DNA from: Deltaproteobacteria bacterium UBA7527
GTDB taxonomy: Bacteria; Desulfobacterota; Syntrophorhabdia; Syntrophorhabdales; Syntrophorhabdaceae
NCBI GenBank assembly: GCA_002478225.1
Contig: DLMV01000005.1
Location: 25,314 to 69,766, forward strand
Length of the DNA: 44,453 bases
Reading direction: 5' to 3'
Shown here piece after piece: positions 7,894 through 16,373 of this stretch. The position numbers were made by a program, and so were the translations under genes. Position 1 is the first letter of the stretch. Every line of letters starts with the position of its first letter. The notes under the pieces were generated by a model. The model was not told where the DNA came from. It did not search any database and saw only the letters and a list, made by a program, of their open reading frames with translations.

Positions 7894-7986
7894 AGTTCAT
7901 GGCTCATAGCTCATAGCTGACGGCAAACCCAGATACTGGATACTCGATGCTGGATGCTGGCGAAGGCCGAGCGTCGTAAGGCGTGG
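7894..7986. repeat. Two adjoining 7-base-period arrays
   Basis: The spacer holds TTCATGG, CTCATAG, CTCATAG, CTGACGG (about 7896-7923) followed by GATACTG, GATACTC, GATGCTG, GATGCTG (7932-7959). A short CGTAAGG word comes next, near 7975. The two arrays have different unit sequences but the same 7-base period. This is the clearest place to see that period, not sequence, is the shared property. Confidence 0.8.
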
Positions 7987-8012
7987 AATTAAGAACGAAG
8001 GAGAATGAGATT

Positions 8013-9122
8013 ATGATCGTCAAGATGTTCAACCTGGAGCGAGACCACGAGCTGATCAAGCAAGATCTGCTCAGGATCTTTGAGGAGGTGTTGTCAGACG
8101 GTGAGTTCATACTCGGGAAAGAGGTAAAGGCCCTGGAAGAGGCCTTTGCGTCGTATAACAAGGCTAAGTACGCCGTCGGTGTGAGTAACGGCACTGACGC
8201 GATACGCATCGGCGGCCTTGCCCTTGATCTGAAGGCAGGGGATAAGTTCGTTACAACCCCCAACACATATATTGCCTCTGCCATGGCGCTCTCAGTGCAC
8301 GGTCTGATCCCCCTCTTCTGCGATATTGAGCAAGAAACGTACAATATGGATCCGGAGAAGCTGGAAGACCTTTTAAAAAGGGAAAAGGGAATAAAACTCT
8401 GCATCCCCGTGCATCTCTACGGCCATCCCTGCAGGATGGATGAGATCATGAGCATATGCAAGGCTTATGGGGTGAAGGTCATGGAAGATGCGTGCCAGGC
8501 CCACGGGGCGCTGTACAAAGAAAAGAAGGTGGGAAGCTTCGGTGATGTGGCCGCCTTCAGCTTCTATCCCACGAAGAACCTTGGCTGTTATGGAGATGGA
8601 GGCATTGTTGTGACCGATTCCGAAGAGGTATATCAGAGGGCGGTCATGCTCAGGAACTATGGCCAGACGGATAAGCATGTGCACACGATAGAGGGCTTCA
8701 ATTCGAGACTTGATGAGATCCAGGCAGCGTTCCTGAGATATAAACTGGATCACCTCGATCACTGGAACGAGAAAAGACGGCACAACGCGTGGTTTTACCG
8801 GAAAGAGCTTGATGACACACCGATCATTCTTCCAGCAGAGGCTCCCTGGGCGCACCACGTATACCACCTTTACGTCGTGAGGTCGAAAGAGCGGGACAGT
8901 CTTCGTCAGCACTTAAGCGACAATGGCGTTTCAACGCTTATCCATTACCCAACGCCGATACATCTCCAGGGTGCATACAGCAGTCTTGGCTATAAGGAAG
9001 GGTCTTTCAGCAACGCGGAACAGGTTGCAAGGGAGATCATCTCGCTGCCTATGTATCCAACGTTGAAACAGGACGAGATACTTCACGTATGCCGGTGCAT
9101 ACGGGAATTCTACGGTCTATGA
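8013..9122 (+). CDS. DegT/DnrJ/EryC1/StrS family sugar aminotransferase
   Basis: This PLP enzyme of about 369 aa transfers an amino group to a keto-sugar nucleotide. Hallmarks are GVSNGTDAIRIGGLAL, the DACQAHGA segment, the PLP lysine in FYPTKNLGCYGDGG, and the C-terminal YHLYVVR and HYPTPIHLQ motifs of the family. The ATG at 8013 has an AAGGAGA ribosome site; an upstream GTG at 7983 lies in repeat-derived sequence and is less likely. The stop overlaps the next start (ATGA at 9119-9122). With the SDR gene upstream it likely provides an amino sugar for the envelope glycan. Confidence 0.92.
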   Translation: MIVKMFNLERDHELIKQDLLRIFEEVLSDGEFILGKEVKALEEAFASYNKAKYAVGVSNGTDAIRIGGLALDLKAGDKFVTTPNTYIASAMALSVHGLIPLFCDIEQETYNMDPEKLEDLLKREKGIKLCIPVHLYGHPCRMDEIMSICKAYGVKVMEDACQAHGALYKEKKVGSFGDVAAFSFYPTKNLGCYGDGGIVVTDSEEVYQRAVMLRNYGQTDKHVHTIEGFNSRLDEIQAAFLRYKLDHLDHWNEKRRHNAWFYRKELDDTPIILPAEAPWAHHVYHLYVVRSKERDSLRQHLSDNGVSTLIHYPTPIHLQGAYSSLGYKEGSFSNAEQVAREIISLPMYPTLKQDEILHVCRCIREFYGL

Positions 9123-10249
9123 AGATCCTCCAATTATTCAGCGACTGGAAGTGGACAGGACCTGCGGAGCCTGTGGTCTCGCTCTGCGAGCACTTAAGCG
9201 TTCAGGGGGTCGATGTGACGCTTGCGTACAGGAAAACTCCCCTTGAGTTTCACGAGAGGACCGTTGAGAAAAAGGTAAAGCAAACGGCGATACGGTATTA
9301 TGAAGGGTTGAGGCTGAACAGATATTTTTCTCTTCGGGACTGGCTCCACGACATACAGCATCTGAAAGGTTACATCAAAAGGGAAAATATTGATATCATT
9401 CATACGAACCTTTCCCATGACCATTATACCGCAGTTGTTTCCATGCTCTTTGCGGGCATGCGGCCGCTCATAGTGCGGACGGACCACAAGAGGGACGGCA
9501 TGCCCGATAATATTTTTATGTCCTGGGCTGTCCGCAGGACAGACGGGATCGTAACATACAGCGAAAAACTGTTGAAGCAGGATATGCGCAGGTTTAATTT
9601 TCCGGTCGAGAGGACGTCGGTTGTTACGCCCGCGATCAAGGTATATGAAGGTCCTGTAAAGGACATGCGGAATGACCTTGGTATAAGACCGGACGAAAGG
9701 GTGATCGGTGTTATCGGGCGCCTCAAGCCCGACCGCGGGTACGGAATCATACTCAGGGCATTCAAAAAGGTGAAGGACCGTCAAGGCAAGGCGAGGCTCC
9801 TCATCATGGGAAGGAGCTCCCAGATAGAGGAAAGCGTAAAGAGGCCGCTTGCGGAGCTTGGTCTTGAGAAGGACGTGATCCTTGCGGGGTACAGGGTGGA
9901 GGATTATTTTTCCATTATCGCCGCTCTTGATATCTTTGTCATGATGAGGGCGGGAAGCGACGGCTCCGCAAGGGCGCTGCGGGAGGTCATGGGCATGGGA
10001 AGGCCGGCGATAGTCTCAGATTCAGGCATGCTGCCGGAACTTGTCGATAACGGGGAGTCGGGGTTTGTGGCGGCCTGGGATGAAGATGACCTTGCGGCAA
10101 AGATCGAGGCCCTGCTTCAGGATGAGGACAAGAGAAAAATATTTGGAGCCAATGCGGCAAGGAAGGCCAGAGAGAAATGGGACTACCGGTCTCAGGCAAG
10201 GCAGCTGAAAGATTTTTATGAAAGGCTTATGCTCATGGGGAAAAGATAG
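9119..10249 (+). CDS. Glycosyltransferase family 4 (GT-B)
   Basis: This protein of about 376 aa begins MKILQLFSDWKWTGPAEP, the usual GT-B N-terminal strand and glycine loop. The C-terminal nucleotide-sugar half shows VIGVIGRLKPDRGY and GSDGSARALREVMGMGRP. The canonical E-x7-E pair reads D-x7-E here. The start overlaps the aminotransferase stop by 4 bases, so translation is coupled. It probably adds a sugar, perhaps the amino sugar made by its neighbours, to lipid-linked or LPS acceptors at the inner membrane. The acceptor cannot be inferred. Confidence 0.9.
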   Translation: MKILQLFSDWKWTGPAEPVVSLCEHLSVQGVDVTLAYRKTPLEFHERTVEKKVKQTAIRYYEGLRLNRYFSLRDWLHDIQHLKGYIKRENIDIIHTNLSHDHYTAVVSMLFAGMRPLIVRTDHKRDGMPDNIFMSWAVRRTDGIVTYSEKLLKQDMRRFNFPVERTSVVTPAIKVYEGPVKDMRNDLGIRPDERVIGVIGRLKPDRGYGIILRAFKKVKDRQGKARLLIMGRSSQIEESVKRPLAELGLEKDVILAGYRVEDYFSIIAALDIFVMMRAGSDGSARALREVMGMGRPAIVSDSGMLPELVDNGESGFVAAWDEDDLAAKIEALLQDEDKRKIFGANAARKAREKWDYRSQARQLKDFYERLMLMGKR

Positions 10250-10264
10250 TAGTCCCCGGGTCGT

Positions 10265-12622
10265 ATGAACCCTCCATATCCGATCATCTTTTTTTCATCT
10301 CTTACCGTTCTTGCCTTTGAGGTCACCCTCGTACGGATATTCTCGATCAGGTTCTCTTATCATTTTGCGTCGCTGATCATAAGCATCGCCATGCTCGGTC
10401 TTGTACTGGGCGGCATCTTCGCGTATTTCAAAGGACAGAGGAGGAGAAGCACAGAAGCTCTTCTCCCATCCTCCCATTCTCCCATCCTCCCATTCTCCCA
10501 TCCTCACATTCCCACGCTCTATGTTCTCATGCTCGCCCTCTCCTACCCCCTTACATTTATCATCTCCTCGACCGTTCCCTTCGACCATTACAGGGCGCTC
10601 TGGGAAGATGTGCAGATCATCTACCTGGTTTGTTTCATACTTTCTCTGTCTGTGCCGTTCTTTTTGTACGGCGTCATCATTTCATCGGTCCTTTTTCTTT
10701 TCTCTTCAAAGGCTAATAAGGTATATGCCGCGGACCTTGCCGGTGCGTCGTGCGGCATCGCGTGGGCCATGTTCTTGCTGAACCGTGCGGATATGGAGAA
10801 AATTCTCGTATCATGCGCGGCCATGCTTTCTGTTGTCCTGTTCTTCACGATCAGGAAAAAGATCATCAGGGCAGTTTGTTCGCTCCTGCCCCTGATCCTC
10901 TGCCTGCCTGTTCTGCTTGGAGTTGTTTCCCCTGCGATATCTCCCTATAAAGGCCTCATGCAGGCGCTGAAGGATGACGGTGCGCGCCATATTCAGACCA
11001 TCAATACATCCCACGGGAGGCTCGACGTATTCTCGAACCCGAGGATGAGATCTGCCCCCGGGTTGTCCCTTGGATATGAAAGACCTGTGTCCGGAGGGCT
11101 CGGTGTTGCCGTTGACGGGGATATTACAGGTGTCCTTCTGAGCGAAAAGGAGATGAAGACCTATGAGTTCTTCAGGTTTGTCCCCTCTGCCCTGCCTTTT
11201 ATGATAAAGGGGTCACCGGTTGTCCTTGTCGCAGGGCTGAAAGGAAGCGTTGATGTGCTCGCGCCGTATTACTTCGGTGCAAGGACGGTGTATAAGGCAG
11301 AGCAAAACCTGTCAGTGCTGAGGCTGCTTCATGATCATTATGAAAGGGGGAGCCTCCACAGGAGGGACCTCCATGGGATCTCCGGCAGGAAGTTGATAAA
11401 AGAACTTCCCGGAAAGACGGATATCATCTATCTATCGGAAACAGGTTTTTTCCCTGCCGGCGCATTCGGCCTTACCGAGAATTACGGCACGACCGTTGAT
11501 GCCTTTCGATCTTACTTTGCCAATATGGACCCTGGCGGGATACTGTACTTCCAGGTATTTATATTGCCGCCGCCGCGATACGAGCTGCGGACCTTCAATA
11601 ACATCATAGGCGCGCTCGACAGTTTTGCCTTAAGCGATCACGAAAGGCGGCTTGTCGTATTCAGGACCTGGGATACGATGAACTTTCTTGTAAAACCGTC
11701 AGGATTTACGGCGGATGAAGATGAAACAATAAAGGATTTTTTGACGGTCAATCAGTTCGACATTGTCTATCCATCCCTTGAAAGGAAAGCGCGATCCATA
11801 GAGGGCCTCCATTATGAAGAGATATTTAACGGTCTGGCGGATGCAAAGAAAAGGGAGGAGATCATCGGCGGCTATGCTTTTGATATCCGCCCCACAACAG
11901 ATGACAGGCCCTTTTTCAATTATTTCATGAAGATCGGCAAGGTAAAAGAGATCTATGCGCTGTCCGGCGGGAAGTGGTCCTATTTCCTTCATGAAGGCAT
12001 GATGCTGCCTTTCCTCGGCGTGCTCCTTGCGCTCGCCGCATCGGCGCTCTTTGCGGCAACCTTCCTGACAGCAAAGATACGGAACCGCAAAGCAGCTGTA
12101 AGTCTGCTCCCAGGGACATATTACTTTATCTTGATCGGTTTTGCGTTCATGTTCGTTGAGGTGTATTTCCTCCACACGCTGATGCTGCCGCTCGGATCGC
12201 CCGCAGCAGCCCTTTCCATTGTCCTGGTGACGCTGCTTTTGAGCGCCGGCGCCGGGAGCATAATGAGCGGCCTCATAGTAGAGAGGCGGCTGATGATCTT
12301 CATGTATCTCCTGCCGCTCCTCTCGGCATGCTGCGCCATCTTTTTTCAGAAGGTTGTGCTATGGCAATACAGCTTTATTGTTATTATCCCCATCGGGATA
12401 TTCCTCGGGTTCTTCTTTCCTTTCGGGATACGAACATTGTTGAAGGAAAAACCTGCCGCGATACCCCTCGCCTATGCAGTGAACGGCGCCGCATCCGTCA
12501 TCAGCCCTGTCCTTGCGTCCCTGATCGCGGCTGCATACGGGCTGAAAGTACTGCTCATCCTTGCGGCAGTGCTTTACACCGCGACGCTGGTAATGTGCCT
12601 GTTGAAACGGTCAAACACTTGA
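10265..12622 (+). CDS. Large membrane protein with spermidine-synthase-like domain
   Basis: This 785-aa protein has an N-terminal block of hydrophobic helices (residues 1-60, 85-110, 120-145, 180-215). A soluble central region of about 340 residues resembles the class I methyltransferase fold of spermidine synthases: VVLVAGLKGSVDVLAPYYFGA, then KTDIIYLS and FRSYFANMDPGGILYFQVF. A second helical block occupies residues 575-785. Membrane-embedded spermine/spermidine-synthase-like proteins of this size are common in Deltaproteobacteria but poorly characterised. The glycine-rich cofactor loop is degenerate, so aminopropyl transfer is doubtful. A repeat-derived segment around residues 66-84 interrupts the first helical block. 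No clear ribosome site precedes the ATG. Confidence 0.7.
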   Translation: MNPPYPIIFFSSLTVLAFEVTLVRIFSIRFSYHFASLIISIAMLGLVLGGIFAYFKGQRRRSTEALLPSSHSPILPFSHPHIPTLYVLMLALSYPLTFIISSTVPFDHYRALWEDVQIIYLVCFILSLSVPFFLYGVIISSVLFLFSSKANKVYAADLAGASCGIAWAMFLLNRADMEKILVSCAAMLSVVLFFTIRKKIIRAVCSLLPLILCLPVLLGVVSPAISPYKGLMQALKDDGARHIQTINTSHGRLDVFSNPRMRSAPGLSLGYERPVSGGLGVAVDGDITGVLLSEKEMKTYEFFRFVPSALPFMIKGSPVVLVAGLKGSVDVLAPYYFGARTVYKAEQNLSVLRLLHDHYERGSLHRRDLHGISGRKLIKELPGKTDIIYLSETGFFPAGAFGLTENYGTTVDAFRSYFANMDPGGILYFQVFILPPPRYELRTFNNIIGALDSFALSDHERRLVVFRTWDTMNFLVKPSGFTADEDETIKDFLTVNQFDIVYPSLERKARSIEGLHYEEIFNGLADAKKREEIIGGYAFDIRPTTDDRPFFNYFMKIGKVKEIYALSGGKWSYFLHEGMMLPFLGVLLALAASALFAATFLTAKIRNRKAAVSLLPGTYYFILIGFAFMFVEVYFLHTLMLPLGSPAAALSIVLVTLLLSAGAGSIMSGLIVERRLMIFMYLLPLLSACCAIFFQKVVLWQYSFIVIIPIGIFLGFFFPFGIRTLLKEKPAAIPLAYAVNGAASVISPVLASLIAAAYGLKVLLILAAVLYTATLVMCLLKRSNT
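10463..10512. repeat. 8-base tandem repeat inside the membrane protein gene
   Basis: About six units alternate between CTCCCATC and CTCCCATT, with the last diverged. They encode a Ser/Pro/His/Ile-rich stretch between two membrane helices. The period is not a multiple of 3, so the array is a potential frameshift site. It looks inserted into a coding region that would otherwise continue from the GIFAYFKG helix to the TLYVLMLAL helix. Confidence 0.75.
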
Positions 12623-12626
12623 ACCC

Positions 12627-12750
12627 GTGAGTCGTAAGGCGTCAGGCGTGAGGGGAAACTGCAGCAGAGAGCCGAGAGCGATGGGTGAAAAGCATAAACC
12701 TCGTAAGCCGTCAGGGGTTTAATCGCCTAACGCCTTACGACTTACGGCCT
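12627..12750. repeat. Three 7-base-period arrays in one spacer
   Basis: In order the spacer holds GTGAGTC, GTAAGGC, GTCAGGC, GTGAGGG (about 12627-12654); then AGCAGAG, AGCCGAG, AGCGATG (12663-12683); then CGCCTAA, CGCCTTA, CGACTTA (12724-12744), which resembles the reverse complement of the first family. Almost the whole spacer between the convergent membrane-protein and pcm genes consists of these words. I saw no clear intrinsic terminator. Confidence 0.75.
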
Positions 12751-12773
12751 TCTTCGAACGACGACTCAGTTTA

Positions 12774-13493
12774 TTATTTCTTCTGTGCCTGGCCTGTCAT
12801 GGGCACGAACGCGACGCCGCCCAGCTCCCTTATGGGGAATTTACCCTTCTCTTTTCTGACAAGGGTGAGGGTCTGGTAGAAGACCGTGCTGCCGAGCGGG
12901 ATGATGAGGCGCCCCCCTTCTTTCAACTGGGCAAGGAGCGGCGGCGGGATGTGGTTCGCAGAGGCAGTGACCATGATAACGTCGAACGGCGCATGCTCCG
13001 CCCACCCGAAGTAGCCGTCACCATGCTTTACGCGGACGTTTCCGTACCCCAAGCTCTTCAATCTGTCCTGCACGGCTTCATAGAGCCCCTTTTTGATCTC
13101 GATCGTAAAGACCTCGCTTGCGATCTCAGCGAGGACGGCGGCCTGGTAGCCTGACCCGGTGCCTATCTCGAGGACCCGTTCACCGCCCTTCAACGACACC
13201 GCTTCTGTCATGAGAGCAACAACATAGGGCTGTGATATTGTCTGGCCCTCGCCTATCGGCAGAGGGTGGTCGTTGTATGCCTTGTCCAACTGGTTCTTGT
13301 CCACAAAGAGGTGCCTTGGCACTTTAAGCATTGCGTCAAGCACCTTTCTGTCCCCGATCCCTCTGGATTCGATATCCTTTTTTACCATCTCCTGTCTGCG
13401 CGCGGTGAACGCATCGGCAGCATAGACAATACCGGTCAAGAAGATGCACACGATCGTCAGAGACAGAAACGCTCTGAATATTTGTTGAACCAT
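12774..13493 (-). CDS. pcm: Protein-L-isoaspartate O-methyltransferase, exported form
   Basis: This 239-aa protein repairs isoaspartyl residues in damaged proteins using S-adenosylmethionine. The SAM motif VLEIGTGSGYQAAVLAE, the PCMT segments PRHLFV and PIGEGQTISQPYVVA, and the late motif GGRLIIPLG are all present. The N-terminus is a clear signal peptide (a hydrophobic run through FLSLTIVCIFLTGIVYA), so the enzyme probably acts in the periplasm. Pcm in other bacteria is usually cytoplasmic. It is a single minus-strand gene inside the glycan region, with repeat arrays on both sides. Confidence 0.93.
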   Translation of the reverse strand: MVQQIFRAFLSLTIVCIFLTGIVYAADAFTARRQEMVKKDIESRGIGDRKVLDAMLKVPRHLFVDKNQLDKAYNDHPLPIGEGQTISQPYVVALMTEAVSLKGGERVLEIGTGSGYQAAVLAEIASEVFTIEIKKGLYEAVQDRLKSLGYGNVRVKHGDGYFGWAEHAPFDVIMVTASANHIPPPLLAQLKEGGRLIIPLGSTVFYQTLTLVRKEKGKFPIRELGGVAFVPMTGQAQKK

Positions 13494-13563
13494 ATTAATA
13501 ATCTACCATAGAAGAGAGACAAATAATATCCCTGCTTCTTAAGGAAACGTTCGGCGAGTAATA

Positions 13564-13665
13564 CAGCAGAGGGCGGAGAGCTGAGGGCGAAGAGAGGATG
13601 CTCGTCGCTGGAAACTCGTCACCCGATGATCGATGATCGGTAATCGACGCTGACCGCTGATCGCC
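13564..13665. repeat. 7-base-period arrays upstream of the WaaG-like gene
   Basis: A first run reads AGAGGGC, GGAGAGC, TGAGGGC (about 13568-13588). A second reads GATGATC, GATGATC, GGTAATC, GACGCTG, ACCGCTG (13625-13659). The second array drifts in sequence from unit to unit but keeps its 7-base spacing. Confidence 0.75.
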
Positions 13666-13748
13666 GGCATATTTGCATCTTTATTTATTCCCTCAAGTAT
13701 TGTAGAGTTACACCAGCAACATAGAATCTGCACCGAGCTTGGATATTT

Positions 13749-14870
13749 ATGAAGATAGGCATAGCGGTCTATAATTTTAATCCGAAAAAGGGCGGCGCAG
13801 AACGGTACGCATATGACCTTGCCACGATCCTGAGCCGGAGGGGACATGAGATCTTTCTCTTCTGCTCGATGGGGATAGAGGTGCCGGGGATAACTCTGGC
13901 GAGGTTCAACACAATGTCCTTTCCGCGCTGGCTCAGGAACCTCTCCTTCGCCCTGAAGCACAGGAAATATGTGAGGCTCTTTAACCTTGACGTGATGCTT
14001 GGCTTCGGCAACACGCTCGACGTTGATGTGTACCAGAGCCACGGCGGCGTCCAGCGCATCTGGATGGAGAGGGAGATCGCAAGCTACGATAATACGCGGG
14101 AGCGCTCGGTGAAGGCGTTCCTTCTGAAGAGAAGCATCAACCAGATGACGCAGCGATGGATCGAGGAATTCCCCATCAGGAGCAAGAGATATGCAAGGAT
14201 CGTTGCCATCTCCGATATGGTGAAGGGGCACATGGCCGAACATTATAGACTGTCCGGCGAAAACATAGACGTTGTGTATAACGGCGTGGATACGGAGCGT
14301 TTCAGGCCGGCAGCAGCAATGCCCGAAGGTCCGGCAAGGATACTCTTCTCGGCAGGGAATTTCAGGCTCAAAGGTCTTTCCCCGCTCCTTTCTGCGCTCG
14401 GCGAGGTTGCAAAGGAGACAAAGGACTTCCGCCTCATTGTCATGGGCAGGGGAAGAAAGGCGCGGTACATGGAGATGATAGACGCATTGCACATAGCAGA
14501 CAACGTGACCTTCCTCGGAGAATCATCAGCGCCCGAGGATGTTTACCGCAGCGCACATATCCTTGCCCATCCAACGTTCTATGACGCCTGCTCGCTGACA
14601 ACGATGGAGTCCATGGCATCGGGACTTCCGACAATAACAACGAAATGGAACGGCGCTGCAACCCTCATCTCCGAACGCGATGGCTATGTCATTGACGAAC
14701 CACGAAATGTTGCTGCTCTCGCGTCAGCGATAAGGAAGCTGCTTGACAGGGAACGGGTACGTGCAATGGGCAAAGCCGCCCGGGCGAAGCTCGAGAACTT
14801 CACCATCGAGAAGAATGCGGCAGCGATGGAAAGGATATGCAAAGAAGCCGCAGACTCAAAGCAAAAGTAA
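13749..14870 (+). CDS. Glycosyltransferase family 4, WaaG-like
   Basis: This 373-aa GT-B enzyme resembles WaaG, the LPS-core glucosyltransferase. It has the N-terminal MKIGIAVYNF, the acceptor-loop sequence KKGGAERYAYDLA, VYQSHGGV, VYNGVDTERF in the inter-domain region, and YDACSLTTMESMASGLP near the C-terminus, with the E-x7-E pair as D-x7-E. It would add a hexose to the inner core at the cytoplasmic face. It is transcribed away from pcm across a 255-base spacer of heptad repeats. The assignment to WaaG rather than another GT4 is moderate. Confidence 0.88.
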   Translation: MKIGIAVYNFNPKKGGAERYAYDLATILSRRGHEIFLFCSMGIEVPGITLARFNTMSFPRWLRNLSFALKHRKYVRLFNLDVMLGFGNTLDVDVYQSHGGVQRIWMEREIASYDNTRERSVKAFLLKRSINQMTQRWIEEFPIRSKRYARIVAISDMVKGHMAEHYRLSGENIDVVYNGVDTERFRPAAAMPEGPARILFSAGNFRLKGLSPLLSALGEVAKETKDFRLIVMGRGRKARYMEMIDALHIADNVTFLGESSAPEDVYRSAHILAHPTFYDACSLTTMESMASGLPTITTKWNGAATLISERDGYVIDEPRNVAALASAIRKLLDRERVRAMGKAARAKLENFTIEKNAAAMERICKEAADSKQK

Positions 14871-14932
14871 TTCTAAGTCTGGATCACAAGCGATAACTCA
14901 CAGCAAATCAGATGAATCAAATCAATGGCCTG

Positions 14933-15175
14933 TTGCCCAAATATCATATTCGCAGGAACACTGTTTCCCTCGCTGCTCAGCTGCGCGCAGTTACCCTCTG
15001 TCGATTCGGGATGCACTCAATCTGCAAACTCGCACTTCGTGCTCAGACAGTGCAGATTGTCCTTCGGAACGTTTTCCCTCATCGAGAGGGTGCCCAACTG
15101 TGCTCGAATTCGCGACTCGGGAAACGGTTCCCGGCGAACTGCATAGGAGCCGCAAAGTTCCTTCCTGCTCATTAT
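14933..15175. repeat. Dispersed repeat, copy A (243 bases)
   Basis: This shares its left end (TTGCCCAAAT, then TTCGCAGGAACACTGTTTC), a central CTCGAA/TCGCGA block and its right end (CAAAG, then TCCTTCCTGCTCATTAT) with copy B at 20589-20702. The two ends carry an inverted GCAGGAA/TTCCTGC motif, so the unit looks like a small non-autonomous element. Copy A has about 130 extra bases in the middle. It accounts for most of the 320-base gap after the WaaG-like gene; no credible gene was found there. Confidence 0.75.
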
Positions 15176-15190
15176 AATGAAAAACCCGAG

Positions 15191-16189
15191 TTAAAAATAC
15201 GTCTTTACGAACTTTGCGAGATAATCGATCCTGGACAGCTTGCCGGGATTCGTCCTGATCCCTTTTATATAGCACTCTCTGGCGAGCCTTTTCTCACCGG
15301 CCGCGTAGTACCTCCGGAAAAGTTCTATATACCGGTTGGAGAGGAGATCATTGCGGAGGTGGTCGAGGGCGCCCTTATAGTATGGATCGTCAATAATGGC
15401 CGTTACAAAGTCTATGCCCTGTCTTTTCAGCTGTTCCACATTATGACGAAGGCTGTCGGGATGGCTGAAGGTGATGGCCGTGGGCGTGGCAAGAAAATAA
15501 CCCTTCCTGCGAAAGAAGACCTTGGTGAAATAGACGATGTCCTCACCATTTGATATGTGCGTCGGGAAAGAGAACGTCCTTGCGACGACGGTGCGCATGA
15601 GGACGGCACAGGTGGCAAAGGAGATGCGTCTGCAAAGAAGGTCTTCATATAATTTATCTGAAAAAAAGCTCTGCCCCGTTTCGTCATGGAGGTACGGCGT
15701 TTCATCTGAGGAGTGTTTTGAAAGGGTGGAGCTGATGACGAAGTCGACGTCCTTATTCTCTGCAAGGATACTGACCCGCATTTCGATGGAATCTGTCGTG
15801 AGCGCATCGTCTGCATCGAGAAAGGTGATAAAGCTGCCTCGCGCCTCCTCAAGCCCTTTGTTCCTCGCCGACGAGACGCCCTGGTTGGCCTGATGGATGT
15901 AACGGGTGCTGTCGCTAAACTTTTCAATGACAGCACGGGTATTGTCTGTTGAACCGTCGTCAACAACGATGATCTCGATGTTCCCGTATGTCTGCTGGAG
16001 GCATGACGTGATCGCTGTCGGCAGATAATTTGCATAGTTGTAGGTGGGGATGACGATCGATACGAGGGGGTTGTTGTCAGGTGCTTCCATACTATGCGCG
16101 GCCTGCGGTGCCTCTGATATTAATGCGGCCATACCCTGCAGCTTGTCAAGGATTTTGTTGGGATGTGGGCTGGTTTGTGCCGCTCGCAT
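15191..16189 (-). CDS. Glycosyltransferase family 2
   Basis: This protein of up to 332 aa has all the GT-A hallmarks: VSIVIPTYNYANYLPTAI, IIVVDDGSTDNT and the metal-binding FLDADDALT, with a C-terminal helical part ending in KTYF. The true start is uncertain. The frame is open to 16189, but the first conserved strand lies just after a Met at 16090, and the intervening 33 residues look unstructured; I kept the long form. It is convergent with the WaaG-like gene and separated from it by dispersed repeat A. It probably acts in the same envelope polysaccharide pathway. Confidence 0.87.
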   Translation of the reverse strand: MRAAQTSPHPNKILDKLQGMAALISEAPQAAHSMEAPDNNPLVSIVIPTYNYANYLPTAITSCLQQTYGNIEIIVVDDGSTDNTRAVIEKFSDSTRYIHQANQGVSSARNKGLEEARGSFITFLDADDALTTDSIEMRVSILAENKDVDFVISSTLSKHSSDETPYLHDETGQSFFSDKLYEDLLCRRISFATCAVLMRTVVARTFSFPTHISNGEDIVYFTKVFFRRKGYFLATPTAITFSHPDSLRHNVEQLKRQGIDFVTAIIDDPYYKGALDHLRNDLLSNRYIELFRRYYAAGEKRLARECYIKGIRTNPGKLSRIDYLAKFVKTYF

Positions 16190-16227
16190 TCCCTGCGTTC
16201 ATCTGGTTAATTAAGTTTATTGGGTTC

Positions 16228-16261
16228 ACTCTCAGCTCTTAGCTCTCCGCTCTCTGCTGCC
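16228..16261. repeat. 7-base-period repeat array
   Basis: Units CTCAGCT, CTTAGCT, CTCCGCT and CTCTGCT run without interruption (about 16230-16257). The array lies between the divergent GT2 and carbamoyltransferase genes, where promoters for both must also lie. Confidence 0.75.
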
Positions 16262-16373
16262 TTTCTCTTACAGACGGGGCTGCTTTTGCGATTGACTGAC
16301 CAGGATTCTCCTGTTATATTAGGAAAATTTGTATGTTGCGGTATTCCAGTAAAGACGTCTGTAGAGGTATTTT

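Noticed and set aside
7871..7990. Heptad arrays considered as a CRISPR array
   Set aside because: There is no constant 25-40 base repeat, no unique spacers of even length and no cas genes; the period is 7 bases.
13539..14492. 317-codon minus-strand frame opposite the WaaG-like gene
   Set aside because: Composition is Cys/His/Pro-rich and unlike a protein family; the plus-strand GT4 motifs explain the sequence.
14912..15553. Plus-strand frame crossing dispersed repeat A and the GT2 gene
   Set aside because: It is formed by repeat sequence plus the antisense of a clear glycosyltransferase, with no recognisable domain.
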